Assembly (NCBI GenBank): GCA_028277985.1 | Contig: JANQFG010000289.1 | Span: forward strand, 102,363 to 166,362 | DNA length: 64,000 nucleotides | Direction: 5' to 3' | From: a bacterium | Lineage (GTDB): Bacteria; Desulfobacterota; DSWW01 | Part shown: piece after piece, positions 7,756-15,261 of the stretch | Layout of the letters: each line of letters opens with the position of its first letter | Position numbering within the stretch: the first letter of the stretch is position 1 | The notes under the pieces: generated by a model | What the model was told of the DNA's origin: nothing | Databases searched by the model: none | Seen by the model: the letters and a program-made list of their open reading frames with translations, nothing else | Program-made: the position numbers and the translations under genes

Positions 7756-9632
7756 AAGGCTTGGAAGCATCCCTCGATCGCGAGATCCTGGCAGAAGGCG
7801 CTGCAATACATCGCGGCATTCGCGAATGGAGGGCACAATGGGCCGCTGAGCTTCAGCAGTTCGACGGTTCGAGTGAAGGAAGCGACGGCCTTCAACCCAC
7901 ACCCTGCTCCCGACGCTTCCCCTCACCTTTGCACGCATACTATCCTTTCCTCTTTCACACCTGTTTCCCGGAAATTCCCGTCGAGACCGTCCGGGACCTC
8001 GCCCTCGCTGACAGACTCTATACCGAACACCTGCTCACGTACGATCGAACTCTGGACGGTCAGAAGCCGATCGAAGCGGTGGCACTGTTTGGGGCCCAGA
8101 TGGAACACATGCAGTGTCTGAAACGAGTGTATGAGCTCTTCCCACTTGGCCACTCCTTCTGGGAGTGCTTCTACGATGGCTACTTCCAGACCTGGAAGAG
8201 TGTCCGTGACGAGAAGCTCTGTCACACCCATCGGATCGGGCCCTATTCGTTTCGTCGTTTTTGTGCCCTGGCGAAGGGAAAGACGGCTGTCCTGCGATCC
8301 TTCACCCTGGCCCTTGCCTTTCTCACAAACCGGACAGAAGAGCTTCCTCGCCTGTCCGCCGCGCTGGACCGACATCACATAGCCCTGGTCCTGATCGACG
8401 ACCTTGAAGACTGGCGGCAGGACTTCGAACGCTTCAACTTCACGTACCCCCTGACCCGCCTTCTCCAGATGGAAGGACTCACGCAGGAAGTTTCCTCCGG
8501 AAGCCCTCCCTCGCCCGAACAAGTCGGCCGACTCCTCTACACGACCGGCCTGATGGAGCAGCAAATCCGGCGGGCTGAGTTCTTCTTCAGGAAATCGAAC
8601 GAAGCCGTGGGGTCCCTGCCTCTCCCCCTGTGGAGGGATTTCAACAAGGGATTCGAGGAGCGTTGCCGGGCACTTCGCCACGACCTGGCAGAGATTCGCC
8701 GTCGAGAAGAAGTCCGTTCCCGAATGCGAGCCTCCCATCATCGATCGAATCGAATCGCCGACAGCATACGATCCGGAATACGGTTCCTGACAGCTTCTCA
8801 TTCCCGGGAGGACGTCTTCCGTGCCTTTCGATCGCCACACACCTATATGTGTCCTTCGAAATCGCTTGCACCCTCGCGGTCCATCACCACTCTGATCTTC
8901 AGGTCGCTCCGGTCCGTTCAGGAACCGGATCCCGGCTTGATGTCTCTCCTGGACTCAACGTCCGATTGGCTCAGCAAAGCCCGTGCGACGCCCGTTCCTC
9001 CAGGCCTACCCGCCCGGCTCGAACGCGCCTTTGATCCCCTCCCCACGGACCCAGAGGCACTGTCCGGGCTCGACTCTGCATTCGCACCCGGGCACGGACC
9101 ACTAGCGGACGGTCTATACTGGGCCAACTTCCTTTACTCCTGCTCTCTGCAAGGGTTCCGTCCGCCCAAGTTGTACACGTACGTACTAGACTGCATTGTC
9201 CGAGAAGACTACAACCCCTGGAGCTTCGGTGTCTCTTTCGGACCAATCTCCCCCGTATGGACAAAATACGCCACCAGACCTCTCCTGCCCCTACTCCTGT
9301 TCTGCCTTTCCCTCGGAAACCGGGTCCCACGGGAGGCCATCCAGAACTTGCTTCTCGGGCCTTACCGAACAACCGGATCCTGGAACAACACAACCGAGAC
9401 CGCCCTGTCCCTGATTTGCCTTCTGCTAACGGAATACGAGGGTCCCGAAATCATGCAGGCAGTTGCCAGGCTCTCCGACTCTCAGGAATCGGACGGGGCA
9501 TGGGCTCCCAACGCGATCTATCGCGAAGGGAAGACCTACTACGGGAGCAAGGAGCTGACGACGGCCTGGTGTGTGGAGGCTCTGAGTCGCTATCACGGAA
9601 GCATTGCACACGCGAAGGGAACCAATAGGTGA
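7710..9632 (+). CDS. Class I isoprenoid-synthase-like / QW-domain fusion protein 1
   Basis: A 640-residue protein of two parts. Residues ~75-350 are all-helical and look like a class I isoprenoid synthase fold: a DRTLD pair at 112-116, LAKGKTAVL at 188-195 and an Asp-rich IDDLEDW at 229-235 followed by FNFTYPLTRLL. Residues ~390-630 look like a terpenoid-cyclase/squalene-cyclase barrel, with TTGSWNNTTETALSLICLL, the QW-like QESDGAWAPNAIY and a closing YYGSKELTTAWCVEAL. No DxDD acid motif of class II cyclases is visible, so the second half may not protonate substrates. The ATG at 7710 lies inside the previous gene; a TTG at 7761 behind GGGAG is an alternative start. A paralogue follows directly. 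Exact reaction unknown. Confidence 0.75.
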   Translation: MDHPARQEDFSHRELEGLEASLDREILAEGAAIHRGIREWRAQWAAELQQFDGSSEGSDGLQPTPCSRRFPSPLHAYYPFLFHTCFPEIPVETVRDLALADRLYTEHLLTYDRTLDGQKPIEAVALFGAQMEHMQCLKRVYELFPLGHSFWECFYDGYFQTWKSVRDEKLCHTHRIGPYSFRRFCALAKGKTAVLRSFTLALAFLTNRTEELPRLSAALDRHHIALVLIDDLEDWRQDFERFNFTYPLTRLLQMEGLTQEVSSGSPPSPEQVGRLLYTTGLMEQQIRRAEFFFRKSNEAVGSLPLPLWRDFNKGFEERCRALRHDLAEIRRREEVRSRMRASHHRSNRIADSIRSGIRFLTASHSREDVFRAFRSPHTYMCPSKSLAPSRSITTLIFRSLRSVQEPDPGLMSLLDSTSDWLSKARATPVPPGLPARLERAFDPLPTDPEALSGLDSAFAPGHGPLADGLYWANFLYSCSLQGFRPPKLYTYVLDCIVREDYNPWSFGVSFGPISPVWTKYATRPLLPLLLFCLSLGNRVPREAIQNLLLGPYRTTGSWNNTTETALSLICLLLTEYEGPEIMQAVARLSDSQESDGAWAPNAIYREGKTYYGSKELTTAWCVEALSRYHGSIAHAKGTNR

Positions 9633-9636
9633 CGAG

Positions 9637-12267
9637 GTGAACATACCCACGGGCTTCACCGGGGCAACGCAAACCCCAGAGAGGACCCATCGCTATCTCG
9701 AGGGCGAGGCCGTCCGTGTAGCCCGTGGCATGGCCTCGTTTCGAAACGAGCGTGTCCGCCGCCTCTCCGAACCGTCTGCAGCGCTGGCGATGCGCGAAGA
9801 TTCCAGGGACTCACAAAAACCTGCGCAGAAGAACGGTGGGGCGGGCTTCTCGCCCTTTTACTACTATCCCTTTCTCTTCGCCACCGCGTTTCCGTCCGTC
9901 AGGGCTGATGCACTGCACACTCTCGCTCTGGCAAACCGCATCCTGCTTGAAGCGATCCTACTTGTCGACAAGAAGATCGACGAAGGCAGACCGTGGACGC
10001 CAGCGGATTTCTACCTGATGGATGGTTACTTCCAGAGGGCCTTGGAGATGCTCATCCCCCTCTTCCCACTCGAACACGACTTCTGGCAAGGAACGCAGGA
10101 GTGTTACCTGCAGCATGGTAGGGCAATACTCAAGGAACAGGCCCGCCACCACGGCAGGCTCTGCCCTTACACCCGGGACGAGTTCTTCGAGCTCGCAACG
10201 GGCAAGGTTGCTCTCATCAAAACCAATCTGCTCGCCATGGGCTCACTTGCCGGCACTTCTGCAATCCTACCGCCGCTCATGGAGTCACAGGACCATTTCC
10301 TTGCAGGCTTTCAATGCTTCGACGATCTGCGGGACTGGAAGGAGGACCTGCTGCATGGAAACTTCACCTTTCTCCTTACCCGGGTTCTTTCTGAAGGGCC
10401 ATTCCAGGGCAAGGTTCGTCAAGGCGATTCCATTCCACGTGATGACGTAGGACAGGTCCTCTACCACGGAGGGTTCGCTCAGGAACAGCTTCACCTGGCA
10501 GAGCAATACCTGCTGAGCTCGTTGGATACCGTGAAGGACATCCACGTGCCCAATTGGACAAGGAACGTCAGAGGATTCTTGCGTCACTGTAGGACCATGC
10601 GCCACGATCTCAAGGAGATCCGGAGAAGGACCACGAGGGGAGCCGAACCGAAACAGATCCAATCGTGTCTGGAAACGGCACTCGGTTTCCTGGTTCGTCC
10701 CACGTACCCCCTTGCCGGACCCAGCCTTGCTCAATCCGAAAACCCTTATATGAGCCCCTCCATCGACTTGACGCCCTCGCGATTCGTAGCAACCTATCTC
10801 CTGTCGGCACTATCTCCTCTGCAGAACATGGACTCGCGGTTGTCGAGGCTTCTGCGCAAAGCCTCCAATTGGCTTACAACCTCTTCCGAACGCCCCACGG
10901 ATCCCTCCCTGCCAGCCGCTCTGGAGGAGTCGTTTCCCCCGTTGGTTACTGACACAGGAGCGTTACTGGAACTCGACGCAGATCTGGACCAGGGACTTCC
11001 GCAGCATCCCCGCGGTCTCTTCTGGGCTAATCTGCTGTCAATGTCGTCCCGGGTGAACGTCCGCCTGCCGAAACTCGAACAACTGGCCCGGGCTTCCATT
11101 CAACGAGCCGACTATACACAGTGGACCCATCTGGTCCTTCCAGAATCACACGAGACCTCCGATTACCAGGGGGTTTGTCACCCACTGCTGGTATTGCTCT
11201 TCTTCTGCCAGTATTTCGGCTCTGATCCGCTAGGGACGCCCTTACGCGAATACCTCCTGAGGAGGAACCGGGCCACAGGGGCATGGAACCATCCCACAGA
11301 AATCGCGTTGAGGGTCCTCTGTCTGATCTCCATAGGCTATCAGGGCAGCGAACTCTCCCCCGCGGTTGACAAACTCATCCGTACACAGGAGCCGAACGGT
11401 TCGTGGCCTCCAAACGCTCTGTACGAAGAGCAGGAGTGCTTCTACGGAAGCCGGGACCTCACAACGGCCTGGTGCCTGCTGGCGCTGTTCCTCTACCACT
11501 TGGGTCCCGGCCCGCCGCAGGTCACAAGGACCCCCCCGCCAATATCCGCGCGAGAGGCACCTGATCCGGGGATCGTCCTGCATAGCGGCCTCCCCGGTCG
11601 CTTTCTCAATCTGGCTCGATCCGCCCTGGATGACCTTCGCATCGCACTGGCTCCCCAGTGGCCCAACGAGTTCTATATCGGCAGCTGGGCTGGAATGCCA
11701 CCACACTTCCTGCTGAAAACGGAGCAAGGGATCCTTGCCGGCATCAATACCCTCCCTCACAAACGAGGGAAAGCGCTGTCAACCGGCAACAGACAATTGA
11801 AGGTGGAAGTCCTCATGGCCACGATACTGGCCCGAAGGTGCCTCGAACAGGGCTCCTTGAAAGACCGCCTGGAGAGGATCTTCGTCGCTGGGCTCGCGTT
11901 GTCCATGGCAGGCAGGCTCTGGCCTGGTCTGTCACCGTGGAGGAGACTCGGCATGCGAAGACTCGACTGGTCGTGGTGCTGCGAACATGAAGCCTTTCTC
12001 TGGGAGGAATTGAGAAGGTTCCTACTCCATCCTTCTCGCGGAAACCCGGCTTTTGGATGGCTGCTCCCAGACCATCGTGCCTCCCCCACTCAGCCCATAC
12101 CGGCCGGCGCGGCCCTGTTCCTGGGAGAGAGTCTTCTGGCAGAACCCGTGGCTCTAGACGACCCCTTTCAGAAGGTCAACGGGCTGCTCGGGAAGAGCCG
12201 TCCCGATATTCTTCGCACCTTCCGGCGGAAAGTGGGGCTCGAGAGTGATGAGAACGCGTTTTCATAG
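9637..12267 (+). CDS. Class I isoprenoid-synthase-like / QW-domain fusion protein 2, with extra C-terminal domain
   Basis: An 876-residue paralogue of the preceding protein. The class I-like part has YYYPFLFATAFP, a DKKID pair (111-115), LATGKVALIK and FQCFDDLRDWKEDL (DDLRD at 229-233). The barrel part has ATGAWNHPTEIALRVLCLI, the QW-like QEPNGSWPPNALY and CFYGSRDLTTAWCLLALFLYH. It adds about 230 residues that the first paralogue lacks (from VTRTPPPISAREAP), rich in Trp and Arg, for which I recognise no family. The start is taken as GTG at 9637 because a GGTGACGAG precedes it; a TTG at 9604 overlapping the previous gene is possible. The frame ends nine bases before the first precursor gene. 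Confidence 0.75.
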   Translation: MNIPTGFTGATQTPERTHRYLEGEAVRVARGMASFRNERVRRLSEPSAALAMREDSRDSQKPAQKNGGAGFSPFYYYPFLFATAFPSVRADALHTLALANRILLEAILLVDKKIDEGRPWTPADFYLMDGYFQRALEMLIPLFPLEHDFWQGTQECYLQHGRAILKEQARHHGRLCPYTRDEFFELATGKVALIKTNLLAMGSLAGTSAILPPLMESQDHFLAGFQCFDDLRDWKEDLLHGNFTFLLTRVLSEGPFQGKVRQGDSIPRDDVGQVLYHGGFAQEQLHLAEQYLLSSLDTVKDIHVPNWTRNVRGFLRHCRTMRHDLKEIRRRTTRGAEPKQIQSCLETALGFLVRPTYPLAGPSLAQSENPYMSPSIDLTPSRFVATYLLSALSPLQNMDSRLSRLLRKASNWLTTSSERPTDPSLPAALEESFPPLVTDTGALLELDADLDQGLPQHPRGLFWANLLSMSSRVNVRLPKLEQLARASIQRADYTQWTHLVLPESHETSDYQGVCHPLLVLLFFCQYFGSDPLGTPLREYLLRRNRATGAWNHPTEIALRVLCLISIGYQGSELSPAVDKLIRTQEPNGSWPPNALYEEQECFYGSRDLTTAWCLLALFLYHLGPGPPQVTRTPPPISAREAPDPGIVLHSGLPGRFLNLARSALDDLRIALAPQWPNEFYIGSWAGMPPHFLLKTEQGILAGINTLPHKRGKALSTGNRQLKVEVLMATILARRCLEQGSLKDRLERIFVAGLALSMAGRLWPGLSPWRRLGMRRLDWSWCCEHEAFLWEELRRFLLHPSRGNPAFGWLLPDHRASPTQPIPAGAALFLGESLLAEPVALDDPFQKVNGLLGKSRPDILRTFRRKVGLESDENAFS

Positions 12268-12276
12268 GATCGGACG

Positions 12277-12519
12277 GTGAATCGTCACAGAGACAGCTCT
12301 GGGGAAATTCTTCCCCTCTCGGCCATGGAGAAGGAGTATCTTTCACTGGAGGAACTGGAGGCACGTCTTGAAAACCAGCTGGCCGCCCTGCCGGCGGCCC
12401 TGGATGATGCTCACTGCCTCTATTATCTGTGCACCACCCGTTGCAGTGGAACGAAATGTCCAGTCTTTTGCGACTGCGATGTGGTAATGGACCTGGGAGG
12501 GACGGCAGATGTCCGATAA
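12277..12519 (+). CDS. RiPP precursor-like peptide 1 (Cys-rich)
   Basis: An 80-residue peptide from a GTG at 12277 (AGGATCGG upstream); an ATG at 12325 would give 64 residues. The leader ends in the shared motif SLEELEARLENQ. The core has six Cys with spacing Cx4Cx3Cx4Cx3CxC (CLYYLCTTRC, then KCPVFCDC), followed by a Cys-free tail. It is first of seven similar genes and overlaps the next by 11 bases. Not recognised as any named precursor family. Confidence 0.82.
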   Translation: MNRHRDSSGEILPLSAMEKEYLSLEELEARLENQLAALPAALDDAHCLYYLCTTRCSGTKCPVFCDCDVVMDLGGTADVR

Positions 12520-12787
12520 AAAGAAAAAGGAATGGTTACCCCTGGCGAAACCTCGCCATCACGGCATCCCCCTGGACGAACTCGAAAAAAGGCTCGAGAT
12601 GCAAAGAGCAGCTCCCATCGAACCTGCGGTGGCCTGCTACACGGACTTCTGTCCGAGCGATTGCACGGCCTACTGTGTCTCCGGCTATTCGGGCTGCACG
12701 GACCTGTGCGCCTGCGATGGCGTCATGTGCGCCGCCGAGTGCGGGTCCCTGTGTGCGGTCGATAGTTGTCTCGTGGACATCATCTGA
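12509..12787 (+). CDS. RiPP precursor-like peptide 2 (11 Cys)
   Basis: A 92-residue peptide with a strong GGGAGGG ribosome site. The basic N-terminus (SDKKKKEW) is followed by the leader motif PLDELEKRLEMQ. The core begins after APIEPAVA and has 11 Cys: CYTDFCPSDC (Cx4Cx3C), TAYC, then CACDGVMC, which recurs as CACDGVLC in peptide 3, and a final CGSLCAVDSC. No Trp in the core. Small spacer residues (Ala, Ser, Gly, Asp) dominate. The gene overlaps the previous stop. Confidence 0.85.
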   Translation: MSDKKKKEWLPLAKPRHHGIPLDELEKRLEMQRAAPIEPAVACYTDFCPSDCTAYCVSGYSGCTDLCACDGVMCAAECGSLCAVDSCLVDII

Positions 12788-12798
12788 CAAGGTTTTTC

Positions 12799-13059
12799 AT
12801 GACGCGCGACAAGGTAGAGTCTTTGCGACAAGGATCCCTGAAGGGTATCTCTCTGGAAGAACTGGAGTACAGGCTCGAGATGCAGCGGCTCCCCTCATCG
12901 GAAGAGGAGTACTGCACGCTGAACGTTTGCACAGGAGATTGCGCCGAAGGGGTATGGTGCGCCGGCGGATTCTGTGCTTGCGACGGAGTGCTCTGTTTCT
13001 GCCATGGCGACTGCTCCACATACTGCTTTGACTATTGCCAGGACGGAGGAGGATGGTGA
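12799..13059 (+). CDS. RiPP precursor-like peptide 3 (11 Cys)
   Basis: An 86-residue peptide starting at the ATG at 12799, which has AAGG upstream; the frame is open further back but without ribosome signals. The leader motif is SLEELEYRLEMQ. The core has 11 Cys: CTLNVCTGDC (Cx4Cx3C), WCAGGFCACDGVLCFC and CSTYCFDYC, ending in a Gly-rich GGGW. It is the closest relative of peptide 2, with a conserved CACDGV(M/L)C block. It overlaps peptide 4 by a few bases. Confidence 0.85.
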   Translation: MTRDKVESLRQGSLKGISLEELEYRLEMQRLPSSEEEYCTLNVCTGDCAEGVWCAGGFCACDGVLCFCHGDCSTYCFDYCQDGGGW

Positions 13060-13277
13060 CGAGGAGGAGCCCGAAGAAGGCCCCAGCCGTTCGACTCGAA
13101 CAGATCTCTTTGAACCCGTCCCTTCTATCGGTCGAAGAACTGGAACATCGCATGGAGACTGCACTCATACACGGGAGCCACTCAGCCGTCTGCAACTGCC
13201 TGGGTACACTGTGTCAGTGTGACGGCTGGGATTGTGTCGAAGTCTGCGCATCGCACTGTCTGATCCACTACGCCTGA
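13053..13277 (+). CDS. RiPP precursor-like peptide 4 (7 Cys)
   Basis: A 74-residue peptide. The start is the ATG at 13053 or the adjacent GTG at 13056, both behind GGAGGAGG and overlapping the previous stop. The N-terminus is strongly basic. The leader motif is a variant, SVEELEHRMETA. The core is CNCLGTLCQCDGWDCVEVC plus ASHC, seven Cys, keeping the CxCDG block of peptides 2 and 3. It ends in LIHYA. Confidence 0.8.
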   Translation: MVTRRSPKKAPAVRLEQISLNPSLLSVEELEHRMETALIHGSHSAVCNCLGTLCQCDGWDCVEVCASHCLIHYA

Positions 13278-13294
13278 TCCGCCCAGGAGCAACG

Positions 13295-13459
13295 ATGGAG
13301 CAAGAGGTCGAGACACTGACGCGAGGACTGGACGAGGCCCGGATAAGCCTCGAATGGATGGAGCAGCGCCTTCAGATGCAATCCTTCGAGGGTTCCCTTG
13401 CCGACCCGTCCCTCTGCGTCTGGTTCGCCTGCACGGACGTGTGTCCGCCGGGAGGTTGA
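13295..13459 (+). CDS. RiPP precursor-like peptide 5 (short core, 3 Cys)
   Basis: A 54-residue peptide from the ATG at 13295 (AGGAG five bases upstream). The leader motif is diverged: SLEWMEQRLQMQ. The core is only CVWFACTDVCPPGG, which is exactly the Cx4Cx3C start seen in peptides 1-3, so this looks like a minimal version of the core. The next gene begins one base after its stop. Confidence 0.78.
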   Translation: MEQEVETLTRGLDEARISLEWMEQRLQMQSFEGSLADPSLCVWFACTDVCPPGG

Positions 13460-13460
13460 A

Positions 13461-13670
13461 TTGTCTCAAGAGCAGAGGGCCGGTAAGAAATGGGTGACAC
13501 CGAAGGATGCCACCGACGCTGGGATCCTCCAATGTTCACCTCTGCCGTTCGGCCTGGAAGAACTCGATGACCGACTGGAGGCGGCCTTTCTATCGATTTC
13601 GGAATTCCGCCCTGAGGAGGCCTGCATCTGGGCCTGTGCCTGTTTCCTCGTGGACGGGAGCGAGGAATGA
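13461..13670 (+). CDS. RiPP precursor-like peptide 6 (short core, 3 Cys)
   Basis: A 69-residue peptide from a TTG at 13461 with GGGAGG six bases upstream; the open frame reaches back to 13398 but would overlap peptide 5 deeply. The leader motif is GLEELDDRLEAA. The core CIWACACFLVDGSEE has three Cys and an aromatic residue in the same place as CVWFAC of peptide 5. One more Cys sits in the leader. The stop overlaps the start of peptide 7. Confidence 0.75.
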   Translation: MSQEQRAGKKWVTPKDATDAGILQCSPLPFGLEELDDRLEAAFLSISEFRPEEACIWACACFLVDGSEE

Positions 13671-13849
13671 AAGACGACCTGGATCAAATCATCGAGGAAC
13701 TGGAGAGACGGCTCGAACAGGCGTGCCTGGAGTTCGAACCTTGCTTCGGTACTTTCTGCTGGCAATTTGCCTCGACCTACCTCTGTCCCGACGCGTGCGG
13801 CATGCATTGCCAACCCTTCCACGGATGCGATCCGTACTGTTATGAGTAG
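13667..13849 (+). CDS. RiPP precursor-like peptide 7 (7 Cys)
   Basis: A 60-residue peptide whose ATG overlaps the previous stop (ATGA). The leader is short, with the motif IIEELERRLEQA almost at the N-terminus. The core has seven Cys: CFGTFCWQF, LCPDACGMHC and GCDPYCYE, with many aromatic residues. It is the last precursor; the RRE-protease gene starts eight bases before its end, so production is coupled. Confidence 0.82.
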   Translation: MKDDLDQIIEELERRLEQACLEFEPCFGTFCWQFASTYLCPDACGMHCQPFHGCDPYCYE

Positions 13850-15146
13850 AACATCCGACTTCCCCCAACTACGGCCCGGGATCTCCACCGTGCCATTCTT
13901 CTCGAGCGCGACCGAGGACACCTATCTCATCCTTCTGCCGGACGGGAGATCCCTGCAGACAACACGAAAACTGCACCAGGTGATCATCCTCCTGGACGGG
14001 TCGCGGAATATCGACGAAATTGCAGAAAACCTCTCGAACCTCTGGAAACACACTATCCAACCGGAAGAGGTTCAAGATTGGATCGATCGATATATCGCAC
14101 CCCACGATCTTCTTGTGCCCGACCCCTCGCAATCAGCCGCGGTCGGCTCAGCATCAACAGGATCTTCCTCCACGAAAGGAATCATGTTGGTTCCTGCCAG
14201 AGCTGCCCTCCCCGTTTCGCGGCGCCTGCAGGCTCTTGTACATCCCACCTGCTCTCTCCCCCTCCTCTGGCTTTCTGCGGGTTGTCACGGCCTGGTCTAC
14301 TTGGGTCTTCATTCCGAAACAGGCCCAGGGTTCTTCTCCTGTCTCCCCTCATCTGTCTACCTGATTGCATACCTGCTCGTCTTCGTCTCCGTCCTTTTCC
14401 ATGAATTCGGTCATTTGTCAGCGTGCACCTACTTCGACTGCCCCCACGGCGAGATTCGTATCGGCCTATACCTGATCTTTCCCGTATTCTATGCCAATGT
14501 GTCCCCCTCATGGCGCCTGAACCGCAAGGCAAGAGTTGTGGTGGACCTCGCCGGAATGTATTTTCAGCTCCTCATGACCATCCCGATCGCGCTGCTGTTC
14601 CAGCTCACGGGTGAGCCCCTCTGGCTCCTTCTCTTTCTCGAGCTCGATGCGATGATTCTATTCTCCCTGAACCCTTTCCTGCGTTTTGACGGATATTGGC
14701 TTTGTTCGGATTTGCTCGGGGTTCCGAATCTTCGTTCGCGCTCCCGGCTCCTCATCAAGTCACTATGCGATCGTCTCCTGCGAAGGGCTCCAGTGCCTGA
14801 GGCCCCCCTTCTCAAGATTCGGACCGGTGCGCGGATAGGGCTTGCCCTGTACGCGGTTGGGAGTTACGTGTTCGGAGGGCTGGTTCTCGTCTTGCTGTGT
14901 CGGTTTTTGCCCGCGCGGATTCAGGCACTGCCAGCGGAGGTGAGGAGGCTCGTGGACGACGCTGCCGGTGATTGGGCACGAGGGGATGTCTCCGGCGTGG
15001 TGGTTAGACTGCTGCAGCTTCTGTTTCTGTGTGCCCTCCTGTTCGGAGCGGGTAGGATGCTTGCCCAGGTTCTTCCGGCATTGGCGAGAGCGGGAGGAAC
15101 CCTGCTTGCCAAGCTGTGCAGGCTTGTTGGGAAGAGTACGCGCTAG
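13842..15146 (+). CDS. PqqD-like RRE fused to M50 membrane metalloprotease (YydH-like)
   Basis: A 434-residue protein from the ATG at 13842, overlapping the last precursor. Residues ~8-93 match the PqqD/RRE pattern (PQLRPGIST, LLPDGRSLQTT, ILLDGSRNIDEIAENL), the small winged-helix domain that binds RiPP leaders. The remainder is a polytopic site-2-type protease: HEFGH at 187-191 (HExxH zinc site) inside a membrane segment, and NPFLRFDGYW at 277-286 with the third zinc-ligand Asp, followed by VPNLRSRS. This arrangement is like YydH of the Bacillus yyd epipeptide locus. The likely role is leader removal at the membrane. It is the last gene of the operon; its TAG stop coincides with the edge of an argC relic. 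Confidence 0.9.
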   Translation: MSRTSDFPQLRPGISTVPFFSSATEDTYLILLPDGRSLQTTRKLHQVIILLDGSRNIDEIAENLSNLWKHTIQPEEVQDWIDRYIAPHDLLVPDPSQSAAVGSASTGSSSTKGIMLVPARAALPVSRRLQALVHPTCSLPLLWLSAGCHGLVYLGLHSETGPGFFSCLPSSVYLIAYLLVFVSVLFHEFGHLSACTYFDCPHGEIRIGLYLIFPVFYANVSPSWRLNRKARVVVDLAGMYFQLLMTIPIALLFQLTGEPLWLLLFLELDAMILFSLNPFLRFDGYWLCSDLLGVPNLRSRSRLLIKSLCDRLLRRAPVPEAPLLKIRTGARIGLALYAVGSYVFGGLVLVLLCRFLPARIQALPAEVRRLVDDAAGDWARGDVSGVVVRLLQLLFLCALLFGAGRMLAQVLPALARAGGTLLAKLCRLVGKSTR

Positions 15147-15261
15147 GGATACAGGGCGAGGGTCTCTAAAACGGAAGGCTCGGGAAGCTCGAAGACCACA
15201 TTCATGTTCTGGACGGCCTGGCCGGAGGCACCCTTCACCAGGTTGTCGATCACCGAGATGA
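15145..15261 (-). pseudogene. argC: Relic of the argC 3' end
   Basis: Read on the minus strand, this 117 bp piece encodes the last ~39 residues of ArgC, ending VFELPEPSVLETLALYP and a TAG stop, against VFELPEPSGLESLALYP in the intact gene. The part farther from the stop is essentially identical to 16089-16160, while the last ~45 bases differ at several positions. It is truncated at 15261, where the vapC tail begins. It shows a duplication or import event at the argC end. Confidence 0.85.
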
